Shown here: piece by piece, positions 22,225 through 32,651 of the stretch
Numbering within the stretch: the stretch's first letter is position 1
Layout: every line of letters begins with the position of its first letter
Assembly: GCF_003672135.1 (NCBI RefSeq)
Contig: NC_039507.1
Span: 13,012,278 to 13,076,277, forward strand
Length of the DNA stretch: 64,000 nucleotides
Direction: 5' to 3'
Source: Ooceraea biroi
Lineage: Eukaryota > Arthropoda > Insecta > Hymenoptera > Formicidae
Translations under genes and position numbers: made by a program
Notes under the pieces: generated by a model
The model's database searches: none
What the model was told of the DNA's origin: nothing
What the model saw: the letters and a program-made list of their open reading frames with translations, nothing else

Positions 22225-22351
22225 TATATATATATATAAAAATAGCGGAAGTGTTCTCAATATGGCGGAGCCAATCAGTGATGAGTCCCTACATCGGCCA
22301 CACTCTCCCTTGACCCTCTCTAGTCTATCCTACACATACACTCCACCTGCC

Positions 22352-22792
22352 TAAAGGACCGTCTACAGGACGGTTGTAAGATTGCAAGCAGTAAGAAGTG
22401 ACCAATCGAAATCGATTATTTCAAAAACTGACCAATAGGAACTCTTACTTCTTACCCCTGATCCACAACCTTGCTTTAAAGTGGGGTCTACAATAAGAAT
22501 TTAAGGCGTAAGATTTAAGAAATTGACCAATCACAGTAGATCATTCTCTTTATATTCAATTGTGATTGGTCAATTTCTTAAATCTTACGCCTTAAATTCT
22601 TATTGTAGACCCCGCTTAAGCTTGCTTTAAGCTTTAAACCGTAAGAAAATGACCAAACACAGTCGATTATTCTCTACATATTCTTCTGTGATTGGTTAAT
22701 TTTCTTACGGCTTAAAGATTAAAGCAAGGTTGTGGACCAGGGGTTACTGCTTGCAATCTTACAACCGTCCTGTAGACGCTAGACGGTCCTTA
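22352..22792. mobile_element. Nested foldback, three levels
   Basis: Outer arms contain CTACAGGACGGTTGTAAG and ATTGCAAGCAGTAA. Second-level arms contain ACCCCTG(A/G)TCCACAACCTTG, and the core is the Harbinger-like MITE below. A further CCGTAAGAAAAT...ATTTTCTTACGG hairpin lies at 22643-22718. CCAATCAC/CCAATCG words recur in every arm. No coding capacity. Confidence 0.7.
22480..22616. mobile_element. PIF/Harbinger-like MITE with TAA TSD
   Basis: 137 bp, ends AGTGGGGTCTACAATAAGAA and complement, arms nearly perfect over 57 bp. TAA flanks both sides (22477-22479 and 22617-22619). The 3-bp TWA target is characteristic of PIF/Harbinger. Confidence 0.7.
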
Positions 22793-22819
22793 AAGTTTCA
22801 ACATGATGTTTCTTAGATG

Positions 22820-24168
22820 GCCCTATTAACACACATAAAACTGGCATATGGTTTTTCGAATTATCGAAGACGGTTGCAGTGCATGCGAGCACGGCTTCAA
22901 GCATTGTCGGTACTAGAATACAGCAATGCTCTGCAGGAAAACGCGCAGTCTTCTCCATGCCGGACTTCTAGAAGAATTAGTAGAATTATTGGAACTTCCA
23001 CACAGTCATCTCGACAAAATTCGCACTGCTGCGCTACATACTCTGACGAGTATCATACACCTGGATTATTATCCGTATTTCCCTAAGTGAACATATTTTC
23101 TGTTTCGTTGGATTGTAATCTTATCACTTATTTACAGTCTTCTGAGGCATATTAATGATCTTATATGATTTTAGAAAACCTGTTTCACGGTTGAATATGA
23201 TCATTGACGTCACTGGAGCCAGTTCGTACCACGGATTTCTCCCAGTTTTGGTTCGCAGTGTTCGCACTTGTATAACAACACTGACCTCGCCACAACCGTT
23301 CTGTTTGCAACTGGCAACAGCTCTGTTCAACTTTCTCTACCACCTTGCAAGTTACGAGGCAGGTGAAGAAGCCCTCGTGAGTTGTGGTATGATGGAGAGC
23401 CTGTTGAAAGTTATCAATTGGCCAGAAAGTGAATTAGAACACATAACGGTAAGATTGAAGCGAGACGCGCTCTATCTCTACTCTTTCTCTTGCAGCACGA
23501 TTATTGATTTGACTAAATAATTGTTCCTTTGCAGTTAGCAACGACGGCAGTGCGTGTCATAAATTTGATAACGAACATAGATCTGCAAGGCTTCCAAACG
23601 CACGATGGACTAGCGAGCTTCATCAACCGTTTGAACATGGAAGTTAACGTATGCAGAAAAGAACAGACGTTCGAGATAGAATCGATGCTATCAGGACACG
23701 CCGCAGACCTCGCGAGAGAAATCGGTGGACAGGGAGGAGGAATCCTCGACGTCGCGACGTGGACACGAAACCTTTGACGAACGCGAAGAATCGTCCAATC
23801 CAATGGAGATCTCCGAGGACGAGAATATAAGCTTGAAGGCAGACGAGAAGAGCGAACAACAACCGGACTACTCCGCCGCGAAAACCGGCAAGACCTGCTT
23901 GCCGCAATGAACGGCTCTCCTCATATCGATGAATTTCCTGAAGAAGACGATTCGGGATCCCGCGTTTTCTGATATTATACGATACGTTATGGAGGGTACA
24001 TTATCATCGTCCCTCAAGCATATTATAGTGAATACTGAATACTACGGACGGTCATTATTCCTACTCGCTATAGTCGTTGTGACCATTTATGTTTGTCACG
24101 AGTCTTCGCTACTGTCGTCGTTGCAAAATAATGGCTTGATCGATGTATTTCACAATGTACTAAAAGAA
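22820..24168 (+). pseudogene. HUWE1: HUWE1 genomic fragment, decayed
   Basis: About 1.35 kb of the N-terminal armadillo-like region of the giant HECT E3 ligase HUWE1. Recognisable pieces in order: KLAYGFSNYRRRLQC, GLLEELVELLELPHSHLDKI, SRLNMIIDVTGASSYHGFLP, LQLATALFNFLYHLASYEAG, CGMMESLLKVI, TAVRVINLITNIDLQGFQTH, EESSNPMEISEDENI, FLKKTIRDPAFSDIIRYVME and LSSSLKHIIVNTEYYGRSLF. Two introns are retained with good signals (about 23086-23174 and 23449-23534), so it is a duplicated genomic segment, not a retrocopy. Breaks: a frameshift at about 22948, another at about 23740, and an in-frame TGA at about 23908. Nothing of the remaining gene (family length above 4,000 aa) is present on either side. 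Confidence 0.85.
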
Positions 24169-24575
24169 GTGAGTGCAGTGATTTGTCTAATGTCTAAAGT
24201 CTAATAGTCTAACGATAGCAAGATCAAACCATGGCGTTACACGTGTGAATCAAGAAATCTTTGAAAATAAAAAAGTAAAATAAAAGCTTAACAGGCGATT
24301 CCAACGAGCAGCAAATCTGGGTGAAGAATATATTCCCAGTGTATCGCAATTTAATAAATACCTTGTTAGGCAACTCTTGCTCGCGAGAAACTGCGCCGCG
24401 AGCGCCATCTGGTTTGTTGAAATTTTGTAAGAATTCAGTGCTTAAGTTTGTAAGTGTTTGTTTCATAAGTGTGTAATTAGAAAGTGTTTGAAATCTAATA
24501 TAAATCTGTTTGACTTTCTAATAATCAAACACAAATTGTGTTTTATTTTGTTCCCGTTTAAAAATCAAACGTATA
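24169..24575. other. Non-coding spacer
   Basis: Follows a GTGAGT donor of the HUWE1 fragment. I see no recognised gene. Confidence 0.4.
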
Positions 24576-24594
24576 CAGGGTGAATATTAATGCC

Positions 24595-24685
24595 TGTCCC
24601 AACCTTTTACCATGGCAGATGGATTACCGACTGCAACTCTGCGTAACCTAACGGAACATAGATGGCAGTTGCTTGGGTCGACCGT
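24595..24685 (+). repeat. MADG repeat, copy 1
   Basis: Starts ATATTAATGCCTGTCCCAAC and contains an ATG frame MADGLPTATLRNLTEHRWQL. It matches 32337-32437 in inverted orientation almost perfectly. With a CAGGGTG-type start at 24576 it may be the left arm of a transposon whose right arm is at 32.4 kb and whose interior has taken later insertions. Confidence 0.6.
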
Positions 24686-24936
24686 GATGTACAGGCAAGT
24701 GGAGAACGGTTCGCGACGTTGAAAGGAGAGGTTGCATTTTGACGGAGTTGGAAAAATCGTTGAAGATTTGAGGGGCTTTCTTTGTCCCGAAACTGCTTGT
24801 GAGCCGACAATAACTATTTCTATCTGTTCGGTTCTCGTCACCTTCATCTGGGCGTGCCGTATCCGATCGGCCGACGAGTCGCGGAATTATTCCTTTACCA
24901 GAGGCTAACCTCGCCCGCCATGCCGGGGGCGAGGCT

Positions 24937-25621
24937 ATGAGAAGTAAGAAGACCAACAGTAATGGAGACGTAATGGACATCGACGATGACATCGTCGATA
25001 GTGACACGGAATTAATCAATTCCCAGCCATTTTTGGGTTTCAACGAGGAAGATAGAGGAACGGCTAAATTAATGGGTAAAAAGAGAGGAGCGCAGGACAA
25101 TCCACCGGCTCAGAAAAATGTTAAACGGGCAGCGCCCCTCTCTGGCCAGAGAGTGTCCGGAGGTAATCACCAAGAGAAGGACGACGGAGCTGATGGCTTC
25201 TCAGAACATAGACTTCAACACCGCCAGGAGACTCGTTTCTCGGGATGCCTCTGGTGCCCCGAGAGATTCGGGAGGCGGAGGTGGAAAGAAACTCAGGGAG
25301 GCGGACTTTCCAATACTCCGTAGAGGCAGACGGCATCCCGTCGACCCGTCTGGGGTCTCTCCATCCGGAGCCGGCCCTTCTGGGGGACATCGCAGTTTCG
25401 CCAGTATCATCGGGGGACGGAGCGGTCAACTTCCTCATGCAAATCTTCCGGAGGAGATTGGAGACCTCGCTGCGGCAATATGTGAGAGACTGGTTTCAGC
25501 CGTTATGACGCTCTTCACTAAAAAAGACTTTTTAAGCGATTTCGTTTTTGCGTATAGAGGCACGATGCGTGGCGGGGGAGAGATGGTCGCCCCTTCCACA
25601 TCCAGCGTTCAAAATGGATAA
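24937..25621 (+). pseudogene. LINE ORF1 (gag-like), frameshifted
   Basis: Two overlapping frames: an acidic N-terminal part (MRSKKTNSNGDVMDIDDDIV) and, in another frame, a Gly/Pro/Ser-rich part ending GHRSFASIIGGRSGQ...VQNG. A single frame change between about 25120 and 25320 would unite them. I see no CCHC zinc knuckles, which many ORF1 proteins of this group have. The stop overlaps the ORF2 start (ATGGATAA, 25614-25621), suggesting ORF2 was translated by re-initiation. Confidence 0.65.
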
Positions 25622-28600
25622 GGGTTTGTTCATACTACAGTGGAATTGTCAAGGCATTCAGCGTAAACAGACTGAATTAGGAAAGAGAGCAGTTGAATTT
25701 AATTTCATTTTACTATCTGAACTTTGGTTAAACAATGACGAACAGTTTATTTTTAAAATTTTTAACACAGTTAAAAAGCGTAGACTAGACAAGAGTGGGG
25801 GAGGAGTTGCCGTCTTCGTTCGCGCAGGCCTCCACTATCAAATTTACGACGTTATATATACAGCGAATGATAAGATCGAAGCATACGGCGTTACAATTAC
25901 ATGGAAATCCAAACCTCTTATTTTAGTTTCAGTATACAAGACACCCAACGTTTCCGTCTCATAGGGAGTGGGTCCGGTTCTTTTCTCAATTCCCCCATGA
26001 GTTCGTGGTGGGGGGCGACTTCAATGCCCACCATCCCTTTTGGGGGGATGCTGAAGTGTGTGCCGAGGGAAGGGGACTTTTTGACGCTATGGTGGAGGGT
26101 GATCTTTACTGTCTTAACGCTGGCTCGCCGACACGATTCGCCACCCCACACTCCCGGGCCACGACGGTAGATATAACCTTATCTAATAGTGCGAGCTTTT
26201 TGGCGGCCCACTGGGAGACGGTGGACGAGTCGTGGGGAAGCAACCATTACCCCATTAGAATCGAGATAGCGGAAGCGATTCGCGAGCGCTTGAGGTTCAC
26301 CGGGACTCGACGTGTGCATACAGCTAAAACAGATTGGGAGAGAGTTCGTGAGTGCTTCGAGGCACGTAGTGGCGAGCGCGAGAAGGTGATACTCGATTCT
26401 TCTTTGGACACACAAACCAAATTTGCGACGGTCTTAAGTCTGTTAAGGGATTGCGTTCAGAGTCATACCCCCCCTCCGCGAAGACGCGGCCCGGGCGCAC
26501 GCACTAATACGAGAGCCAATACATGGTGGGACGACGAGTGCGAGAAGCTTCTTAGATTGCGGAGGGCAGCATTTCTGAAATATAAACAATGTTCTTCCTT
26601 TGACAATTTTATCAGTTATAAACGGGCAAACGAAATAGCGAAAGGCACTTTTAGGAGAAAGAAGAGGCAGTCCTTCTTAACATCTTATGAGTCCTTTAAT
26701 AGGACTACGAACCTTCGTTACGTCTGGCAAAAGGTTAAAACTTTAAACGGTAGTCTTAATAGAAAAGAGTCAACTAACTCATATTCGTCTGCTTCAGAGG
26801 TGGTGGTTCAGCGCCAGATTGAGGATCTTTATCCCCCATGGTGCGCCCCCGGCCCTTCGGTTTTGTGCTGGATTCTTCATCGAGTGAATTCTTATTCTCT
26901 TATGAGGAAGTTGCTCAGGTTATCCGGACGGTTCCAACGAAGTCCGCTCCGGGACCGGACGGACTAGATTACCATTTTTACCAGATGCTACCCCCGTCAG
27001 CAATTTCGTACTTGCTTAACCTGTTTAATGAGATTCTATTGAAGGGCGTTTTTCCCTCGGACTGGAATAGGTTCAATGTTTTCTTTATCCCTAAGAAGGA
27101 GTCGGAGAAATTCCGTCCTATCTCAATGGCTCAATGCTCTCTTAAGATTTTAGAGAGGCTTATTAATAATCGCCTGTATAGATGGTTAGAGAGACACCGT
27201 CTTCTCCCTAAAAGTCAGTTCGGATTCAGGAGTAACAGATCTTGTCAGGATAACTTGGCTATTCTCACTTCAGACGTAGAGCTTAATTGGTGTCAAGGTA
27301 GAGAGACAGGCGCGGTTTTTTTGGACATAAAAGGAGCCTACGATAACGTCCTGTGGGACATCCTTATAGAAAAGCTGAAGCGGTTAGGCGTCCCCCCATC
27401 TATATTCAATTTATTTATAATCTAGTTTCTAAGCGGGAGATCCACTTTGTTTTCAATGGCGTTGACTGTATGCAAACTGCGAATAAAGGCCTCTCCCAGG
27501 GCTGCGTTTTGAGCCCCATTTTGTACACGATATATGTAATAGACTTAGAGGTCCAGTTGATAAATTTTCCTTTGATTAGGACTCTTCAATTCGCGGATGT
27601 TTGTTTCTATACGGCCGGTGGAAATAGGCGCGAGTTATTGCGTCAGCTGGAGGAATGTATAGAGGCGGTGGCGATATGGCTCGAGGGTCTCGGGTTAGAC
27701 TTGGCTCTCCAGAAGACACAATTTTGCATTTTTGGTAAATCTATAACCGGGGTGTTGCCAGCTATCAGAATTCGGAGCTGCACGGTTCGGGCCGGTTCGC
27801 AGGTAGAATTCCTCGGGCTGACACTACAGAATAATTAAAAATGGAACGGGCAAGTAGAGAAGGCTTGCGGTCGTAGTGCGAAGGTTCTGAAACTTATCAG
27901 TTTTTTGAGATCGACTTGGTGGGGTTCCGGTTCAGCCCTGCTGCTTCAAATTTACAGGAGTCTTTTGCGGTCGCGCTTGGATTACAGCTCTTTTCTCTGG
28001 TGTAATTTACCGCGATGCTTAGAAGTGAAAATAAGGACTCTTCAGAACCGAGCTCTTCAGACCTCCATGGGTTATAGGAAGAGCACTCCTCTTAATGTAA
28101 TATGCGCGGAGGCATGCGAGCCACTTTTCAAGGACAGAGCTACTTACCTAGGGATATGTTATATAGGTAGGACATTAAGTGACCCGGAGCATGCTCTTAT
28201 TCCTATCTTGGAGCGACTGCAGGAATTCCGGGATAATCCGGTGAATGTCTTGAGGCGTCAGGTTCCACTGATTAGTATTGGTTTTAACGGTTGGACCCGT
28301 TACGCTCACCTGGTGCACCCTTCGAGTGTGCCCTTGCATTGCCACTTCCCTCAGCATCTGGAGACGCTCGCTCCGAGCGTCTCATTCGAGGAGGGCGAAA
28401 TTCTCAGGCGGGACGCGTGCCCATCTGGGCTATTTGGGAAGTTGTTTCCTCGGTCCGTAAATCAGACTTGTATGTTCACGGATGGCTCCAAATCGGATGG
28501 ATTACCTTTCGCGGGGTATGCGGTCTTCGACGAGTCTGCTGACCGGTGTTTTCGGTACCGGACCTCGCACGGCACCACAATTTTTACTTGCGAAGCCATG

Positions 28601-29337
28601 GCTATCCTTAAGGTTCTCCGACTGTTTTGAGAGTCTTCGGAGCGAGAGCGTCTTCTCTTTTCTGACTCCAGAAGCGTTTTGGAATCGCTCAGCCAGTGTA
28701 GGAACAGGAGAAAGAATAGAAATCACCTTATTTGGGAAATTCTGGACGAGATAAGTAACATTGAGCGGGAGGGGGGACAGGTTCAGTTGTACTGGATTCC
28801 GGCACACATGGGCATCTCCCCGAACGAGAGGGTGGACCGTGAGGCCAAAGAGGCAGTTTTCTCGGGAGTGGACAGTGAGTTTCTTCTCCCGAGTGGTGAC
28901 TTTAGAACTCTATGGAGGAAGGATATGTATAGTGGCCTGCATGCGTGGGCGTGTGAGGTTGGTAACCAGGAGACCTACTATTTAAAAAATTTTTTGTGAA
29001 CAGACGGAAACCTTGGTTCCACGGGCTTCATCTTAACAGAAGAAGTATTGTATCTATTAATAGACTTAGGGCCAATCATACGTCCCTGGCGGAGAGCTTG
29101 TGGCACCACGACATTGTTAATTCGCCAATTTGTGAATGTGCAAGGGCTCAGCAGACGACTAACCATGTGTTTTGGCAGTGTTCTTTGTTTGACCAAGAGC
29201 GTGCAGCCCTGTCTGCCGTAATTCGCAGCCAATACCGATGCGGTCCCTTGTGCGTGGAACAAGCCCTCTGCGACTCTAACCGTGTTATAGTAGACGCGAT
29301 AGCAGAGTTTATTTCGACAATAACTCTGAATATTTGA
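25614..29337 (+). pseudogene. LINE ORF2: endonuclease-RT-RNase H, broken
   Basis: Starts MDKGLFILQWNCQGIQRKQ, an AP-endonuclease N-terminus, with GGDFNAHHPFWG, WWDDECEKLLRLRRAAF and then reverse transcriptase motifs: SAPGPDGLDYHFYQ, FRPISMAQCSLKILERLINN, QFGFRSNRSCQDNL, FLDIKGAYDNV, NKGLSQGCVLSPILY. RNase H follows: TDGSKSD, CEAMAI, FSDSRSVLESL, WIPAHMGISPNERVDREAK. The tail has ICECARAQQTTNHVFWQCS, a CCHC-like end. Defects: frame changes at about 25960, 26830 and 27420, a stop at 27836-27838, and frame changes at about 28620 and 28995 (the last in an A/T run). The catalytic box reads FADV instead of F/YADD. Confidence 0.85.
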
Positions 29338-29401
29338 GCGTGCAAAGTGCAGTGATATACGTTGTGCTGTATCTATAGTCGTTGGTTAGCACTAGTATAT
29401 A

Positions 29402-30304
29402 CAGGGTCCGCCACTTAAATCCGGACATGAAAATGTTTTCTCGAAAAAGTCGTGTATTACAGAAAATATATAGAGATACAAATAAATTCTTTTATAGTTA
29501 AGGTGAGGGATCTTTTCTGAGTTTTTTCACTCAATGTAGCCGCCCTGCGCCTCGATCACCGCCTTGATCTTGATTCAAAAGCGCGAGCACGCCGTCTGTA
29601 ATTACGTCCGGTCCATTTTCGCGAATGCCGCTTCAATAGCGGCCTGGAGGGAGGCCACGTTGGGGTGTCTGGTTTTGTTAGTAACCCTCTCGACTACGCC
29701 CCACACGTAGTAGTCGAGAGGATTCAGGTCGGGACTATTGGAAGGCCAGAAATCCTTCGACCAAAACATATCGACATTGTCGGAGAGCCAGTTTTGCACT
29801 AAATGACTCGTGTGAGCGGGTGCGTAGTCTTGTTGAAATATGTACGGCCTCCCAGAGGCCACAGTTTCCATCCACCCCCAAGACGGCCGCCAATTTTGTG
29901 AGTGAGGTCCCTGGATCTTTCGAAATGAGGTCTTGTGCTTTTCGAATGAGTTCCGGAGTCCGTATCGCCTTCTCCCTTACGTGTATCTTTCTCGCCGGAG
30001 TGCCGGAATCCACCTCGGACTCCTCTGAGGCCGCATACCTCTGGACAATGTCATAAACCGTCGATCTGGGATATCTGAAAAACTTGATGATTTCACTTGG
30101 CGTCCTTCCGGCGCGAACACCTTCAATAACTGCTGCTCTCCGGTTATATTCCGACATCGACCTGAACGACTCGGCCATTTCGAGGTTATTAACGTCTTAC
30201 CCACATCTCTGACTTACTTTTACGCCATCTGACACCCACTGCTGCACTCTTATATAGCGGGAATTTCAAATTTAAATTTGTCCGGATTTAAGTGGCGGAC
30301 CTTG
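29402..30304 (-). mobile_element. Tc1/mariner-like element, deleted
   Basis: 903 bp in the LINE 3' region. TA at 29400-29401 and 30305-30306; ends CAGGGTCCGCCACTTAAATC and complement (one end reads CAAGGTCC). It carries a rearranged transposase on the minus strand. Confidence 0.85.
29540..30178 (-). pseudogene. Tc1-like transposase, internal deletion
   Basis: The N-terminal part (MSEYNRRAAVIEGVRAGRTP, then EIIKFFRYPRSTVYDIVQRY) is a helix-turn-helix. After LTKLAAVLG the frame changes at about 29880, where the middle of the gene, including the first catalytic Asp, is missing. The other frame resumes with GRPYIFQQDYAPAHTSHLVQ and NSPDLNPLDYYVWGVVE, the second and third catalytic blocks. Not functional. 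Confidence 0.75.
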
Positions 30305-31199
30305 TATGTTCGTTTATTTTTTGTTATTGCGTTAGGTAATTTTACAGTTATATTCATTTTCTGTTTATTCGAATATTTATACGTACGTTCTGTTTGTTTG
30401 CTTTCCCTTTTGAGGGTCTTTTTGTGCCCATATATTCTTGCAAGTAGATATTAGTAACTCAGTTCCATTGATATAATTGCTGTAAAGAACACAGGCCCTA
30501 TTGTTACGGGTTTCGTTTGGCATCGCGCGAATGCGTATATGCAGTTTGTAAATCCGACGAATCGAAAATGCCAAGAACTGTGCCTTGCGGTAGTAATGCG
30601 TCGACTCTGCCGGATCGGGTCAATCGTGAAGGGCGCGCGTTCCCGTCTCATCGGCGAGGTAGAAAACGTGGAGCGCTGCAATAGTCCCAACTCATCGTCG
30701 TTGCAAAAAGCTTCCGTTATAGAATATAGAGCGCAAGTAGAGGAGGGGGCAGGGGGGCGTATCGCGGAATGGCTTATTCGTCAGGTGACGGAGTACGCTT
30801 TTTCGAGGCAAACCGTGATATGCCGTCCTGTCTTTCCCGCGGCTGGGTATGCGATACGATGACCGGTTATTGGGATGTTCATGCATGTCGAGGGATCAAG
30901 CGTTGAGCGAAGGTGGCTTGAAGTGGAATTCGTGGTCGCGCGGCATGCGCCGCACATGAGTGGAAATCTAGTGTCTTTTTTCATGGAGGCGGTGGGTTGG
31001 GATCCTGCGTGCCATGCGGTGGGCTTTGTTGGTACGATTGTCGGGGCTTGCCGCGGAGCGTGTGGGGTCTCAGCTATGTCGTAGTTTTAGCGCGAGACCA
31101 GCTGTAGTTTTCGGTCGATACTATAAGTCCACATATTGTAACCGCTGGCCGGATGGCGATGCCAAGGCCCTCTCTTTTTATACAATAAAAAAAAATGTA

Positions 31200-31919
31200 C
31201 AGGCAAGTTACAATTATATTCAAATTACAGATTCTCGCACGGAGAAAAATAATATAGATTCACATATATATTAAAATAGTATATTTAATTAAAATAATAT
31301 ATTTAATCAAAAATACTACTGCTAAACTAGTAATTTGTTTAGCTGTAAGAATAAAATAATTTATATTCTATTAAATATGTTATGCTGTAACATTCAATAA
31401 TTTTAATAATTTTTATAATAGCAAAATTATGTTTTTTGTGCGTATTATTGAAAGTAGTAATAAACGTATAAAATAATATTATATGCAGTGTAGATGTAAT
31501 GACGTAAAAAAGTAACATAAAAGTAAAAATTGTTTGCATGTATTTATAAATGCAAAAAACTTTTAATAAAACAGTGGACTCCACATCACCCTTGAGGTTC
31601 CACTAATGGTGCGTTAGGTTGTTTAACGTGGACCTTCGCCTGGAGCCATATAACACATAATAATAACAATGTAACAGTAACAACGTAACAATCACAATAG
31701 CTTATTTGAGCATGTGCTCAAAGTGGGCTCCTTCCATCTCCTCAGAAAGTAGAGTCCTGTTCAAGATTGCCTTACGTACCCGGCGCAAGATCTGTGGACT
31801 TATCATACTGCAATCGACTTAAATATGACTCTAGCATATCTGTTGGAGTCTTACATATGATAACTATTATTTTTCTCCGTGCGAGAATCTGTAATTTGAA
31901 TATAATTTTAACTTGCCTG
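31200..31919. mobile_element. TA-flanked AT-rich foldback MITE
   Basis: 720 bp with about 58-bp inverted ends starting CAGGCAAGTTACAATTATAT and including CAGATTCTCGCACGGAG. TA at 31198-31199 and 31920-31921. The interior is AT-rich and non-coding. The LINE inserted at its left tip, so its first 9 bases are also found at 24692-24700. Confidence 0.75.
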
Positions 31920-31928
31920 TATATCATG

Positions 31929-32051
31929 GGCTGCGTTCGAAAACACTACCCGAGTGCCCCAGTGTATCATTTTATCCTTGTTGTTCAGCGAATAAACAAC
32001 AAGGATAAAATGATACACTGGGGCACTCGAGTGATGTTTTCGAACGCAGCC
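31929..32051. mobile_element. Foldback MITE with 3-bp TSD (ATG)
   Basis: 123 bp, arms almost perfectly complementary, ends GGCTGCGTTCGAAAACAC. ATG at 31926-31928 and 32052-32054. Loop TTGTTCAGCGAATAAACAA. Same design as the element at 2197-2295. Confidence 0.8.
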
Positions 32052-32194
32052 ATGGTCGTGTAGCGAGCGTATTATTTATTTGATTGTTATGCTACATTTA
32101 AGGCAGTTTTAACGCACGAGGAACTATTAAAACACTTCGGTTTAGGTGAAAACATATAAAGATGCAGACTTTATTTAATACAGACTAGAACTGA

Positions 32195-32437
32195 TTAATT
32201 AATGCACATGTGACTTATAGCGCGAGCAATTAGCTTCTCTTTGTTCTCTGATTCCTCCCAAGGCTCTCCATCTCGGTATTCGTGCTGCCCTCTCATTGGT
32301 CGGGCTAGTTCTGCCTTGTACTCCTTAGATGCCGCCACAGTCGACCCAAGCAACTGCCATCTATGTTCCGTTAGGTTACGCAGAGTTGCAGTCGGTAATC
32401 CATCTGCCATGGTAAAAGGTTGGGACAGGCATTAATA
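32195..32437 (-). repeat. MADG repeat, copy 2, with small ORF
   Basis: 32337-32437 is the inverted match of 24595-24685. Here the ATG at 32410 opens a 71-codon frame (MADGLPTATLRNLTEHRWQL, then GSTVAASKEYKAELARPMRG) ending at TAA 32195-32197. I do not recognise a family. It may be the start of a transposon gene rather than a host gene. Confidence 0.5.
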
Positions 32438-32651
32438 TGTACCTGAGTAAAAGTGTAGAAGTGTAATTATAGAAAACAGCTGTAGAGGAGCTAGTAGTAT
32501 GCGACTGTCGTTGCATTGCGTTTGAGATAGTTGGAGGAATATCGTGTACGTACGCCACGACTCGATGTAAGAGAATTGAGACCGCGATAGTACGCGTAAA
32601 ATATATTTTAGTTTGACGTGATACTATCAACAATTTACAAGTAAACAGAAG

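Larger units (their letters stand above)
24701..31194 (+). mobile_element. Non-LTR retrotransposon, 6.5 kb, RNase H-bearing
   Basis: Flanked by a perfect 14-bp duplication, ATGTACAGGCAAGT, at 24687-24700 and 31195-31208, with an A-rich 3' end (AATAAAAAAAA). Order: 5' leader, gag-like ORF1, ORF2 with endonuclease, reverse transcriptase, RNase H and a C-terminal Cys/His motif, then a long 3' UTR split by a Tc1-like insertion (29402-30304). The domain order fits the I/LOA/R1 group; I cannot assign the clade more finely by eye. Several frameshifts and a lost catalytic Asp show the copy is dead, although both ends are preserved. Confidence 0.9.

Noticed and set aside
22820..24168. Functional HUWE1 exons
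   Set aside because: Two frameshifts, a stop codon and the absence of the rest of the gene argue for a pseudogene.
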